Part shown: positions 36,274 to 43,841 of the stretch, piece by piece
Layout: each line of letters starts with the position of its first letter
How positions within the stretch are numbered: the stretch's first letter is position 1
Assembly (NCBI GenBank): GCA_016703065.1
Contig: JADJCU010000001.1
Location: forward strand, 620,001-684,000
Direction: 5' to 3'
Length of the DNA stretch: 64,000 bases
From: a bacterium
GTDB taxonomy: Bacteria > Electryoneota > RPQS01
The notes under the pieces: model-generated
The model's input: the letters and a program-made list of their open reading frames with translations, nothing else
The model's database searches: none
Told to the model about the DNA's origin: nothing
Position numbers and translations under genes: made by a program

Positions 36274-37477
36274 ATGAAAAACAGGGTTCTCCTGAGCCTC
36301 GTGTGTCTGCTGTTTGCGCTCAGCGCACAGGCACAAGTCAGACTCATCACAACGGTCGAGTACCGCATTGACAATGGGGCATTCGTGCCGTTCGATGTGG
36401 CTGACGCCGCTTCCGTTAACTGGGCCGAGGTTGTCCCGACCACCCGGACTGCAATCTGGCTTACATCGCCTGCGTGTCCGTGGCACCGACGATCAAGGCC
36501 GCGTCGCGCAAGTGAGTGATGGTTTCTTCAGCGTCATCAGCAACGACTTCTCCGGTCAAACGCGCGTCATCAGCAACCTCGAATGGCAGATTGACGGCGG
36601 CGCGTTCACACCAGTGGATATTGCCGACGCTGCAAGTTATACTTGGGCCGATGTCCTTTCCACCGTTGGCTTGTCGCCAGGATTGCACCGGCTGCGCGTG
36701 CGCGGCATTGACGACGCTGGACGTGTCGCACAAGTCACTGTTGGCTATTTCGCTGCAATAAGCAATGACTTCTCGGGGCAGACGCGTGTGACGACTTTCA
36801 GCGAGTACCGGATTGACGGCGGCGCATATGTTCCGCTTGACCATGCGGATGGCGCCCTTGTTCCGCTGAACGAAATTATCTCGACCAATGCTCTCGCAGT
36901 CGGATTGCATTCCATTGATTTCCGCACTACCGACAACGCCAATCGCACCGGAGCAATCTCGCGCGCATTCTTCGTTGTAACCAGCCCCGTCGTCCAAGGT
37001 GAAAACCGGACAATGATCGCCGCCGAAGTTTGGTTCGACAGCGACCCGGGCGTGGGTAACGGGATTGACATTCCGCTGCCGCAGGATGGCGTTTTTGATG
37101 AGGGTGGAGAAGATGTACTGCAAGTCTTCACAAATCAGCCGGTCGGGTACCATACCCTCGGTTTTCGCGGTCAAGACAACACCGGACGCTGGTCCACCAC
37201 AGTCATTGACTCCGTGCTCGTTGGACCGATTCTCGTGATCTCCTCCTCCGGCAACGACGCGATTCTTAACTGGCAGTTCCCCGACGGCATTGACAAGTAC
37301 TATGTCTACCGCGCGGCCAATACCGCCGGACCTTTCAGTGTCATCGACTCGACCACCGCGCGCACGTACACGGATACGGGTATCTTCACCTTGCAGGACA
37401 AAGGTTTCTATTACGTGACGTTCCGCGATGATTCCATTTCAATTCAGCAGCCGGGTGGAAATCCGGTTGGAAGATGA
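36274..37477 (+). pseudogene. Secreted 72-residue-repeat protein, module copy 2 (frameshifted)
   Basis: It starts MKNRVLLSLVCLLFALSAQA behind AGGAGG and enters directly into a 72-residue unit (RLITTVEYRIDNGAFVPFD), lacking the N-terminal unit of copies 1 and 3. The frame shifts near 36441: removing one C from ACCACCCGGACT restores PTTGLQSGLHRLRV. Two more repeat units, the AAEVWFDSDPGVGNGIDIPL unit and the FN3-like end follow. The last 250 bp are almost identical to copy 1. No T9SS domain is present. A single C insertion in a C-run is consistent with an assembly error. Confidence 0.7.
37229..37477 (+). repeat. Near-identical direct repeat, copy 2
   Basis: Counterpart of 34976-35226 in the second module. 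The two differ by only a few bases over about 250 bp, while the upstream parts of the genes differ clearly, which points to recent duplication or conversion of the 3' end. Confidence 0.8.
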
Positions 37478-37523
37478 TGGTCCAACAAGAACTCCGTTCA
37501 CGTTTGAATAAGAAAGGCCACGT

Positions 37524-38630
37524 ATGAAGAGATTCGCTATCGGGCTTTTTGCCCTAACATTGTTGCTCGGCTCACATGCCAACGCAACACTTCGCTACGT
37601 CTCACAAACCGGAGCTGGTGCCTATACCCTCCCCAGCGCCGCACACGCCGCCGCAGTCAACGGCGACACCATCCTCGTCGGCCCGGGAATCTACGTCGAA
37701 CCGGCGTCGGTCGTGATTACCAAGCGTTTGACCTGGATCGGCGCGGGTTGGGATCAGTCCATCGTCAATGGACTTGGCAATTCGGGCACGTTTCAATTCA
37801 ACGCTTCAACTGCAACTGGATCCACGATTGAAGGACTACGTCTAAACGGAGGCGGAGCTGGTCAAGCCGGTTTCTATAACGCGATGACGAACTGCGATTC
37901 AATCACCGCGCGCCGTTGCATGTTCGTCGGCGGTGCCAATACCAATGCCATTGGATGGACGGCCACGAATGGCAGATTATACCTCGAAGACTGCGTGATC
38001 ATTCACAATTACCAATTTGTGAACGGTATCGAAGGCCCTCGCTCCGGAGGCATGCTGCGAAACTGCGTGGTGGTGTCCAACGTCAGCCCGTCGCCGGGCA
38101 ACGCGTGGGCCATTGGCTCGGCGACTGCCGCCACTGGTCCGCTCGAAGTTTACAATTCCGTGTTCCTCAACTGGGGGAACATATTCAACACCGCAACGGG
38201 TTCTCCTGCAAGCGTCTTGATCAATAATGCCGCCTTTGACTTCAACGGCGCAACCTCGTGGGGCACCATTCCCGGAGCTTCTTTGATGGACTTCAACGCA
38301 GGTCCGGCGGGGGTTGCGGCAATCGGCACGAACTACATTACCATTCCCAGCAATCCGTTTGTCACCTATGACACCGCGCTGAACTACGTCATTGGTACAA
38401 CAAACTTGAATCTCATTGGCGGATCAAACCTGATTGATGCAGGCAACCCCGGCATACTGGATGTCAACGGTTCACGTTCGGATGTCGGCGTCTATGGCGG
38501 ACCGCGCCCCTTGATTGACAACGGCGTACCCAACTACCCCTGGGCTGTCAATATCGTCAATGTTCCCAATGTTGTCGGACAAGGAACTCCTGTAAACGCA
38601 ACCGCGATCGGCCGCGTCGGACCGCAATAA
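37524..38630 (+). CDS. Secreted beta-helix-like protein, module copy 3
   Basis: A 368-residue intact paralogue of the gene at 32673. Signal peptide MKRFAIGLFALTLLLGSHANA. YTLPSAAHAAAVNGDTILVG opens the helix, and RLTWIGAGWDQSIVNGL, RNCVVVSNVSPSPGNAW and LEVYNSVFLNWG are coil units. The end is GGPRPLIDNGVPNYPWAVNI and GPQ, again without a sorting domain. The three beta-helix copies agree best at both ends and differ in the coil region, as expected if the exposed coils bind different targets. It is 25 bp upstream of its repeat-protein partner. Confidence 0.8.
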   Translation: MKRFAIGLFALTLLLGSHANATLRYVSQTGAGAYTLPSAAHAAAVNGDTILVGPGIYVEPASVVITKRLTWIGAGWDQSIVNGLGNSGTFQFNASTATGSTIEGLRLNGGGAGQAGFYNAMTNCDSITARRCMFVGGANTNAIGWTATNGRLYLEDCVIIHNYQFVNGIEGPRSGGMLRNCVVVSNVSPSPGNAWAIGSATAATGPLEVYNSVFLNWGNIFNTATGSPASVLINNAAFDFNGATSWGTIPGASLMDFNAGPAGVAAIGTNYITIPSNPFVTYDTALNYVIGTTNLNLIGGSNLIDAGNPGILDVNGSRSDVGVYGGPRPLIDNGVPNYPWAVNIVNVPNVVGQGTPVNATAIGRVGPQ

Positions 38631-38655
38631 CTATAACCACAAGGAGGTACCAAAC

Positions 38656-40074
38656 ATGAGAAGAATTCTTCTCATCCTTGGCCTTGTCGTTGCATCAGTT
38701 GCTATTGCGCAACCGACAATCACCAATGCTGAGTATTATATCGGCACGGATCCAGGCCAAGGCCTGGCCACCGCTATCACTGTTCCCACGCCGAGCGCTG
38801 CGGTCCCACTCGCGTGGACCATTCCGACCGGAAGCCTTACGCCCAATCTCTATCGCGTATTTGTGCGCGTCCGCACCAATGCAGGTTTATGGGGCCCCGT
38901 CACGAACAGCTATCTGATTATCTCTGCCGCAACGCAAGTGCCGCTCCTGGTCACGCAGTTTGAGTGGTCTGTCGATGGTGGTGCTTACACACCTGTAGAC
39001 GTCACCGACGCCAGCGCTGTGAATCTCAATCAGTTGTTGTCGACGGTAGCGCTGGGGCCCGGTGTGCTCCACAAAGTCAATCTGCGGGTGGCTGACAATA
39101 CGGGGCGCACAGGCCCGACAACCTTGGCCTATCTCGCCATCACTGCTCCCAACCATGTCACCAGACTCGTCACGCAATTTGAATACGCGGTAGATGGCGG
39201 CGCCTTTACTTCGGTGGACATTGCCGACGCGTCCCCTGCGAATCTGGCGCAGATCATTTCCACTGCAGGCCTTGCTCCGGGCGCTCTCCACTCCGTCAAG
39301 TTTCGAGTGACAGACGATCTCGGTCGTGTTAGCGTGATTACCAATCAATACTTGCCGATTGCCGGGGCAACGTTTGTCACGAATAATGTCTCGTCGTTTG
39401 AATATTGGGTGGACAGCAATCCACCGACGTCGGTGGACAACGTGGATGCTCCTATCATCAATATCAGTGAACTGATTGCGACGAACAGCATTCCTGTGGG
39501 ATTGCATCTCATGAATGTCCGCACGACCGACAACACAGGCCGCACGGGTGTTGTCCATAACGGCGCGTTCATTGTTATGTCACCGTTTCAGAACTCTGTT
39601 CCGAGAACGATCGTGGCCGCTGAAGTCTTTGTTGGCAATGATCCCGGCATCGGAAACGGCGTGAATATTCCGCTCCCCGTGGACGGTACGTGGGACGAGA
39701 GCAGTGAGCCGTTCGCGCATGTTTACACAGGTTTTGATGTCGGCTACTACCGAATTGGCTATCGAACCCAAGACAATCTGGGCCGCTGGTCCGGAGTAGA
39801 ATATGATTCACTTCTTGTCGGGCCGCTGTTGACGGTTCTGCCGTCGGGCAACGATATTATCTTGAACTCGGAGTTCCCCGACAACATCGATCAGTATTAT
39901 GTTTACCGTGCGGCCAACACCGCCGGGCCGTTTGCGGTGATCGACTCGACCGCCGCGCGCACGTACACAGATGCAGGAATCTCCTTGTTGCAAGACAAAG
40001 GCTTCTATTACGTAACGTTCCGTGACGATTCGATTTCCTTGCGAACGCCGTACGGACTCAAGGCGGCCCGCTGA
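38656..40074 (+). CDS. Secreted 72-residue-repeat protein, module copy 3
   Basis: A 472-residue intact member of the repeat family. Strong ribosome site AAGGAGG; signal peptide MRRILLILGLVVASVAIA. N-terminal unit (NAEYYIGTDPGQGLATAITV), then three units of about 72 residues (VTQFEWSVDGGAYTPVDVTD, VTQFEYAVDGGAFTSVDIAD, VSSFEYWVDSNPPTSVDNVD), an AAEVFVGNDPGIGNGVNIPL unit and an FN3-like end (DQYYVYRAANTAGPFAVIDS). The repeated xxEYxxDGGAFxxVD core suggests a beta-sandwich array. It gives the reference layout for the two frameshifted copies. No enzymatic motif and no sorting domain. Confidence 0.8.
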   Translation: MRRILLILGLVVASVAIAQPTITNAEYYIGTDPGQGLATAITVPTPSAAVPLAWTIPTGSLTPNLYRVFVRVRTNAGLWGPVTNSYLIISAATQVPLLVTQFEWSVDGGAYTPVDVTDASAVNLNQLLSTVALGPGVLHKVNLRVADNTGRTGPTTLAYLAITAPNHVTRLVTQFEYAVDGGAFTSVDIADASPANLAQIISTAGLAPGALHSVKFRVTDDLGRVSVITNQYLPIAGATFVTNNVSSFEYWVDSNPPTSVDNVDAPIINISELIATNSIPVGLHLMNVRTTDNTGRTGVVHNGAFIVMSPFQNSVPRTIVAAEVFVGNDPGIGNGVNIPLPVDGTWDESSEPFAHVYTGFDVGYYRIGYRTQDNLGRWSGVEYDSLLVGPLLTVLPSGNDIILNSEFPDNIDQYYVYRAANTAGPFAVIDSTAARTYTDAGISLLQDKGFYYVTFRDDSISLRTPYGLKAAR

Positions 40075-40109
40075 GAGTTGCCTTTCTGCGCAATTCTGCA
40101 TAAGTTACG

Positions 40110-40139
40110 GGAGAGCCATGCGGCTCTCCTGTTCTTTTT
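40110..40139 (+). terminator. Terminator after the triplicated module
   Basis: An 8-bp stem GGAGAGCC/GGCTCTCC with ATGC loop followed by TGTTCTTTTT, 36 bp after the last gene of the module array. Confidence 0.85.
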
Positions 40140-40186
40140 CCGACTCGTAAACCTTTGAGCATTCTGAACTATCAAAGGAGGCGGCC

Positions 40187-40549
40187 ATGAAAGACCTCTT
40201 GCTGTGGTTTGGGTCCCTGTTGACATTGACCGGCCTTTTCGGCTTCACTGCGGTGTCTGACGACCTTCGCCATCCCGGGGAACTTATTGCCATCAGCGCA
40301 GTCTTACTCTTCGGAATAATTCTGATCGCCGTAGCGATTCACGCGCGGCGCACGCGGGTTCCCGTGCCGTCCCATCCCGGTTTGTGGTTTGGAGCCGCGC
40401 TGATTCTGCTCGGCATTGTCGGTTTTGGATTCGTCGCGGACGACTTGAGTCACGTGTTGGAAATTTACATCAGCGGCGCCGTTCTGCTGGCGGGACTAAT
40501 TCTGTTCGCATTCTCATGGCGGCAGCGCAATTTGCCGTCTTCGCGTTAG
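40187..40549 (+). CDS. Four-helix membrane protein with internal duplication
   Basis: A 120-residue hydrophobic protein. It consists of two similar halves of about 50 residues, each with two helices: LWFGSLLTLTGLFGFTAVSD and later GLWFGAALILLGIVGFGFVA, each followed by DDL and an IS-A-VLL helix. A basic loop (HARRTRVPVPSHPG) joins the halves. It probably arose by tandem duplication and forms a small inner-membrane unit; the function is unknown. Good ribosome site AAGGAGG. It is followed 44 bp later by ferritin, so co-expression is possible but not shown. Confidence 0.7.
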   Translation: MKDLLLWFGSLLTLTGLFGFTAVSDDLRHPGELIAISAVLLFGIILIAVAIHARRTRVPVPSHPGLWFGAALILLGIVGFGFVADDLSHVLEIYISGAVLLAGLILFAFSWRQRNLPSSR

Positions 40550-40593
40550 TTTCGCAATTCGTTTCTTTTCACGTATCACCCGGAGTTTTCGAC

Positions 40594-41094
40594 ATGCTTT
40601 CCAAGAAAGTCTACGAAGTACTTAATGAACAGATCAACCACGAACTTGAAAGCGAGTATGTCTACTTGCAGCTTGCGGCGTGGTCGGCTGCCCATAATCT
40701 CGCCGGTTTCGCCAGCTGGATGGCGCATCAGGCTGGCGAAGAGCGCGAACATGCTATGAAGATTCACAACTTTCTGATTGACAACGATCATGAAGTCGTG
40801 CTCACCGGCATTCCCGCGCCGAAGCTCAACATCAAGTCGCCTGTCGATATCTTCAAGGCGTCGCTTAAGCACGAGCAGAAGATTTCGAAGAACATCCACG
40901 ATTGCTACGCCGTTGCGCTCGCCGAGAAGTGCTACAAGTCGCAGGTGATGCTGCATTGGTTTATCGAAGAGCAGGTCGAAGAAGAGGCCAATGCGAAGTC
41001 CATTCTCGACAAGCTCGAAGTGCTAAAAGACAGCCCGTCATCGGTCTACTGGATCGACAAAGAGCTGAAGAAGCGCGGTGGCGAAGGTCACTAA
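40594..41094 (+). CDS. ftnA: Ferritin (non-heme, FtnA type)
   Basis: A 166-residue cytoplasmic iron-storage protein forming 24-mers. It starts MLSKKVYEVLNEQINHELES. Ferroxidase-site residues are visible: Glu17 in NHELESEYVYLQ, then EEREHAMKIHNF (Glu and His near residues 50-53), and the later Glu in EKCYKSQVMLHWFIEEQVEE (about 109-130). Length and spacing match bacterial ferritins without heme. A CGGAG sequence lies 13 bp before the ATG. A strong terminator follows, so it is the last gene of its transcript. Confidence 0.92.
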   Translation: MLSKKVYEVLNEQINHELESEYVYLQLAAWSAAHNLAGFASWMAHQAGEEREHAMKIHNFLIDNDHEVVLTGIPAPKLNIKSPVDIFKASLKHEQKISKNIHDCYAVALAEKCYKSQVMLHWFIEEQVEEEANAKSILDKLEVLKDSPSSVYWIDKELKKRGGEGH

Positions 41095-41119
41095 ACCGCA
41101 AGCCCGAAGCAGTTCCGCG

Positions 41120-41148
41120 AAAGCCGCGCACACCGCGCGGCTTTTCCT
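41120..41148 (+). terminator. Terminator after ferritin
   Basis: A 10-bp stem AAAGCCGCGC / GCGCGGCTTT with ACACC loop and TTCC tail, 26 bp after the ferritin stop and just before the cassette A promoter. Confidence 0.85.
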
Positions 41149-41166
41149 TGTGTGACTTTTGTACTC

Positions 41167-41195
41167 TTGACTTCCCGTGGGGTCGGTTGTATCTT
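41167..41195 (+). promoter_or_regulatory. Cassette A promoter (shared with cassette B)
   Basis: TTGACT, 17-bp spacer, TATCTT, 50 bp before the Cys-rich gene. The stretch from TGTGTGACTTTTGTACTC through the -10 box is almost identical to the region before the Cys-rich gene of cassette B (47693-47721, minus), including the spacer. Conservation across two loci makes this the best-supported promoter in the window. Confidence 0.75.
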
Positions 41196-41244
41196 AGGGA
41201 AGGGTCCACTCCGACCCAGAAGACAACAAGAAGTGAAGGTTTCT

Positions 41245-41742
41245 ATGAAGCTGTTTTTTTTTGTGTTGGCAGTTAGCGCGCTTTGGGCAGGGCATGTATG
41301 CGCACAGCCGACTCCGGGGCAGTGCGCCTTCACTGTGTATGCGGAAGACGCTGAATGCACAACGGGACACGACTGTGTTTCCCCTACGGGGTGTAGAAGT
41401 GTCAATTTCACTGTTCCCTGCACGGGATGCTATTGTCTCGAGGTCGAGCTGCGGTGTGGCACAAACGGCTGCAAGTATTGCCAAGCATGTGGCAACGTAT
41501 ATTCTGGTGGGAACTGGGTAGCGGGTGCGAACTGTCACAACGACATCTGCGACACAGGCGCACAATGTTCGAAGGCATGCTGTGAAAGCTTTGGACAGTT
41601 CAAGCTATTGGCTAATACGCAGTACACACTGTACGCTTGTTTGAACGCGTGTCCGAGCGCGGGCATCACATGCGAGGACTGCGATGATTCCTGTACTGCG
41701 CGCGCCAAGTTAGTCATGCTGAGTGAAGAGGGATGCGAGTAA
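41245..41742 (+). CDS. Secreted Cys-rich protein, cassette A
   Basis: A 165-residue protein with signal peptide MKLFFFVLAVSALWAGHVCA encoded partly by a T9 tract (41253-41261). The mature part has about 20 cysteines in a pattern shared with the genes at 12916 and 47191: DCVSPTGC, FTVPCTGCYCLEVELRC, CKYCQACGNVY, a central Cys cluster, and YTLYACLNACPSAG with a final CEDCDDSC. The alternation of hydrophobic strands and cysteines suggests a small disulfide-stabilised beta fold. No known family is recognised. Its last 10 bp overlap the start of the beta-helix T9SS gene, so the two proteins are made together. The function could be an adaptor or cap for that protein. Confidence 0.75.
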   Translation: MKLFFFVLAVSALWAGHVCAQPTPGQCAFTVYAEDAECTTGHDCVSPTGCRSVNFTVPCTGCYCLEVELRCGTNGCKYCQACGNVYSGGNWVAGANCHNDICDTGAQCSKACCESFGQFKLLANTQYTLYACLNACPSAGITCEDCDDSCTARAKLVMLSEEGCE

Positions 41743-43271
41743 CGTCGTGCATCTTGATTGCTTTGATCTATGCCGCGTCCATAGAGGCGACCGTATGGCG
41801 GGTCCCATCGGAAGCGCCGACTATTCAGGCCGGAATAGACTCCTGTGCGCAAGGAGATACAGTCTTGATATCTCCGGGCGTCTATTCAGAAGCACTGCGG
41901 AACAATAACTTCGCGATTCACTTAGTTGGAGAACGGTCTCCGTTCGGCGACTCTGCAGTTTTGATCGACCCTTCATCGCTCGCTGGTTCACATGGCCTGG
42001 CATGTCTGATTGCGGACGCGCCAGTCATGATTGATTCAATCGCGTTTCGCAACGGATCGGAAATGTACCCACGTGAAGACGGAAACCTCTCCGGCGGCAT
42101 TCTCGTCAATGCTGAAGAGAGCCGCTTTTCCTATTGCCGCTTTGATTCCGTCTTTCAGGCTGTGATCTCAGAGAATTCCGTTGCGCTGTTCGACTGCGAG
42201 TTTACCGACGGTGTACAGATATGTGTTGGCACTCTAAACGGCGCATCTGTTGAAGCGCGACGCTGCACATTCGAAGGTAGTGGATTTGCTCTACTCCAGT
42301 CCGGGAGCGGCACTGTGGTTGAATCGTGTTCTTTTGTTGATCTCGGTGCGAATTACTTCATGAATGTGACCGGCTCGGGCATCGTGATCGATGCGAATCA
42401 CTTCGGACCGCTGATAATGAGTGTGTTCTTTAAGTTTCATTTCGTCAGTTTCAGCGGTGTAATATCGAACAATGTGTTTGAGGACATGACGAATTTCCGC
42501 CCAGTGATCTTGATCTATCCGCAGTGCAACGGCGGGGTCGAGATTCACAACAACATTTTTCGCGATATTACATGCTTTGGTGGGGTCGTTCACGTGGACA
42601 CGACATGCTCAACCGACCGCAGTCTGGTTCTTGAGGAGAATGTATTTAGTAATTGTTCAATTACGCAAGCTGAGGGCAAAGCCATCACCGTGCCGAGCGG
42701 CAGTCTCGAGATGCGCCGCAACCGATTCTATGAGTTGTCGCCGCCAAATAGCCCCGCAGTGAAATGTACTGGTAGCGGATCCGTGATTCGGGACAACGCT
42801 TTTGGAGGAAACGGATACGCCGTTGAGTCTGAGGGCGAACTGGACGCGCGTTTCAACTATTGGGGCGACTCCACCGGGCCGTACCATCCGGTTCTGAATC
42901 CTGACGGGTTGGGTGATTCAGTTTCCGACTCCGTAAATTTCGAGCCGTGGTATCCCGATACATCCTTTCTGATTGACGCGGCGCGTGAAGACGGCGCGCT
43001 GGCGCGGGAGTTTGCGTTGGCGGTCTACCCGAACCCGTTCAACTCGGTGGCGACGATTGCGCTTGACATTCCCGATGCGTTTGTTGGGTCGGTGGAGGTT
43101 TTGAACATCCTCGGCGAGCGCGTAACGGAGCTGTATCGCGGCCCGCTCTACGGACACCACGAGTTCGCGCTCCAAGCCAATAGCCTGGCCAGCGGCGTCT
43201 ACTTCGTCCGCGTGCCGGACATCGTCCGCCATTCTGCGAACTTCTCAGAGAAAATCCTGTTGATTAGATAG
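41733..43271 (+). CDS. Beta-helix T9SS surface protein, cassette A
   Basis: A 512-residue exported protein. Signal peptide MRVTSCILIALIYAASIEA; the parallel beta-helix entry motif is APTIQAGIDSCAQGDTVLIS (about residues 27-46). Successive coils follow with residues such as SRFSYCRFDSV, VEARRCTFEGSG and VVESCSFVD, and then the linker ARFNYWGDSTGPYHPVLNP, common in this beta-helix family. The T9SS domain (AVYPNPFNSVATIALDIP to KILLIR) ends it. The ATG overlaps the Cys-rich gene by 10 bp. The last 429 bp form an inverted repeat with cassette B. It is probably a surface-displayed binding protein; no catalytic residues are recognised. Confidence 0.85.
   Translation: MRVTSCILIALIYAASIEATVWRVPSEAPTIQAGIDSCAQGDTVLISPGVYSEALRNNNFAIHLVGERSPFGDSAVLIDPSSLAGSHGLACLIADAPVMIDSIAFRNGSEMYPREDGNLSGGILVNAEESRFSYCRFDSVFQAVISENSVALFDCEFTDGVQICVGTLNGASVEARRCTFEGSGFALLQSGSGTVVESCSFVDLGANYFMNVTGSGIVIDANHFGPLIMSVFFKFHFVSFSGVISNNVFEDMTNFRPVILIYPQCNGGVEIHNNIFRDITCFGGVVHVDTTCSTDRSLVLEENVFSNCSITQAEGKAITVPSGSLEMRRNRFYELSPPNSPAVKCTGSGSVIRDNAFGGNGYAVESEGELDARFNYWGDSTGPYHPVLNPDGLGDSVSDSVNFEPWYPDTSFLIDAAREDGALAREFALAVYPNPFNSVATIALDIPDAFVGSVEVLNILGERVTELYRGPLYGHHEFALQANSLASGVYFVRVPDIVRHSANFSEKILLIR
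42843..43271 (+). repeat. 429-bp inverted repeat, left arm
   Basis: It pairs without gaps with 45648-46076 on the other strand, differing by scattered substitutions only. It encodes the GDSTGPYHP linker plus the T9SS domain of cassette A. The arms enclose 2.4 kb carrying ferredoxin, aldo-keto reductase and hydrolase genes. Confidence 0.9.
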
Positions 43272-43385
43272 CAATGCCTCTCTGCGGGCCCTTCGCGCAC
43301 ATCCCGCTCCGCCCGCGCAACTCTTGATTTTCCTTGCATCTTACCCCAAATATCCCGATATTTTAGGCGGTCAATGGGCCACCGC

Positions 43386-43414
43386 AAAGCGGACAGGAAA
43401 CTGCCCGCTTTTTA
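43386..43414 (+). terminator. Terminator, possibly of a small RNA
   Basis: A stem AAAGCGGACAG / CTGCCCGCTTT (one mismatch), GAAA tetraloop and T-run. It sits 115 bp after the cassette A stop and could end that transcript. A second small hairpin, GCGGT/ACCGC, lies just upstream at about 43366-43386, so a short structured RNA is also possible. Confidence 0.65.
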
Positions 43415-43517
43415 TTAATTAACAATTACTTGCGCTCTGGTTGAACTAAGCTTTGCCTGCGCAGAAATACCCGCTGAACCGGCCCCCGAGCCGGTTCGAC
43501 ATTGTAGGAAACGCCTC

Positions 43518-43841
43518 GTGACTTTTGTCATCACCGAAAAATGCTTGGGCGAACGCTACGCCTCCTGCATGCAGGTCTGCCCGGTGTATTGTATCTACCC
43601 GGCGGAATACAAGGGCGAAATATTCGCCGTGATCGACCCCGAACTGTGCATTGATTGCGGCGCATGTGTCCCCGAGTGCCCGGTGGATGCGATCATCGAC
43701 GATCCGGATCGCTCGCCGGAATGGGCCAAGATCAACGAAGAGCTTTCGCCGCAATTCAAAGATAGCCCAATGCCGGAGGTGCGTCCGGCAACTGACCCGC
43801 CGCGCAAGGGCAACGTGTATAACGACCCAAGGAAAAAGTAA
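43518..43841 (+). CDS. Seven-iron-type ferredoxin
   Basis: A 107-residue electron carrier. The N-terminus MTFVITEKCLGERYASCMQV with following CPVYC gives Cys spacing of 7 and 3 residues plus CP, the [3Fe-4S]-type arrangement. CIDCGACVPECP (about residues 45-56) is a standard [4Fe-4S] motif. The C-terminal extension (PRKGNVYNDPRKK) is like that of Azotobacter-type ferredoxins. It starts at GTG (43518), with GTAGGAAAC upstream. Its TAA overlaps the ATG of the aldo-keto reductase (TAATG), which suggests a shared transcript and perhaps redox partnership. Confidence 0.85.
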   Translation: MTFVITEKCLGERYASCMQVCPVYCIYPAEYKGEIFAVIDPELCIDCGACVPECPVDAIIDDPDRSPEWAKINEELSPQFKDSPMPEVRPATDPPRKGNVYNDPRKK

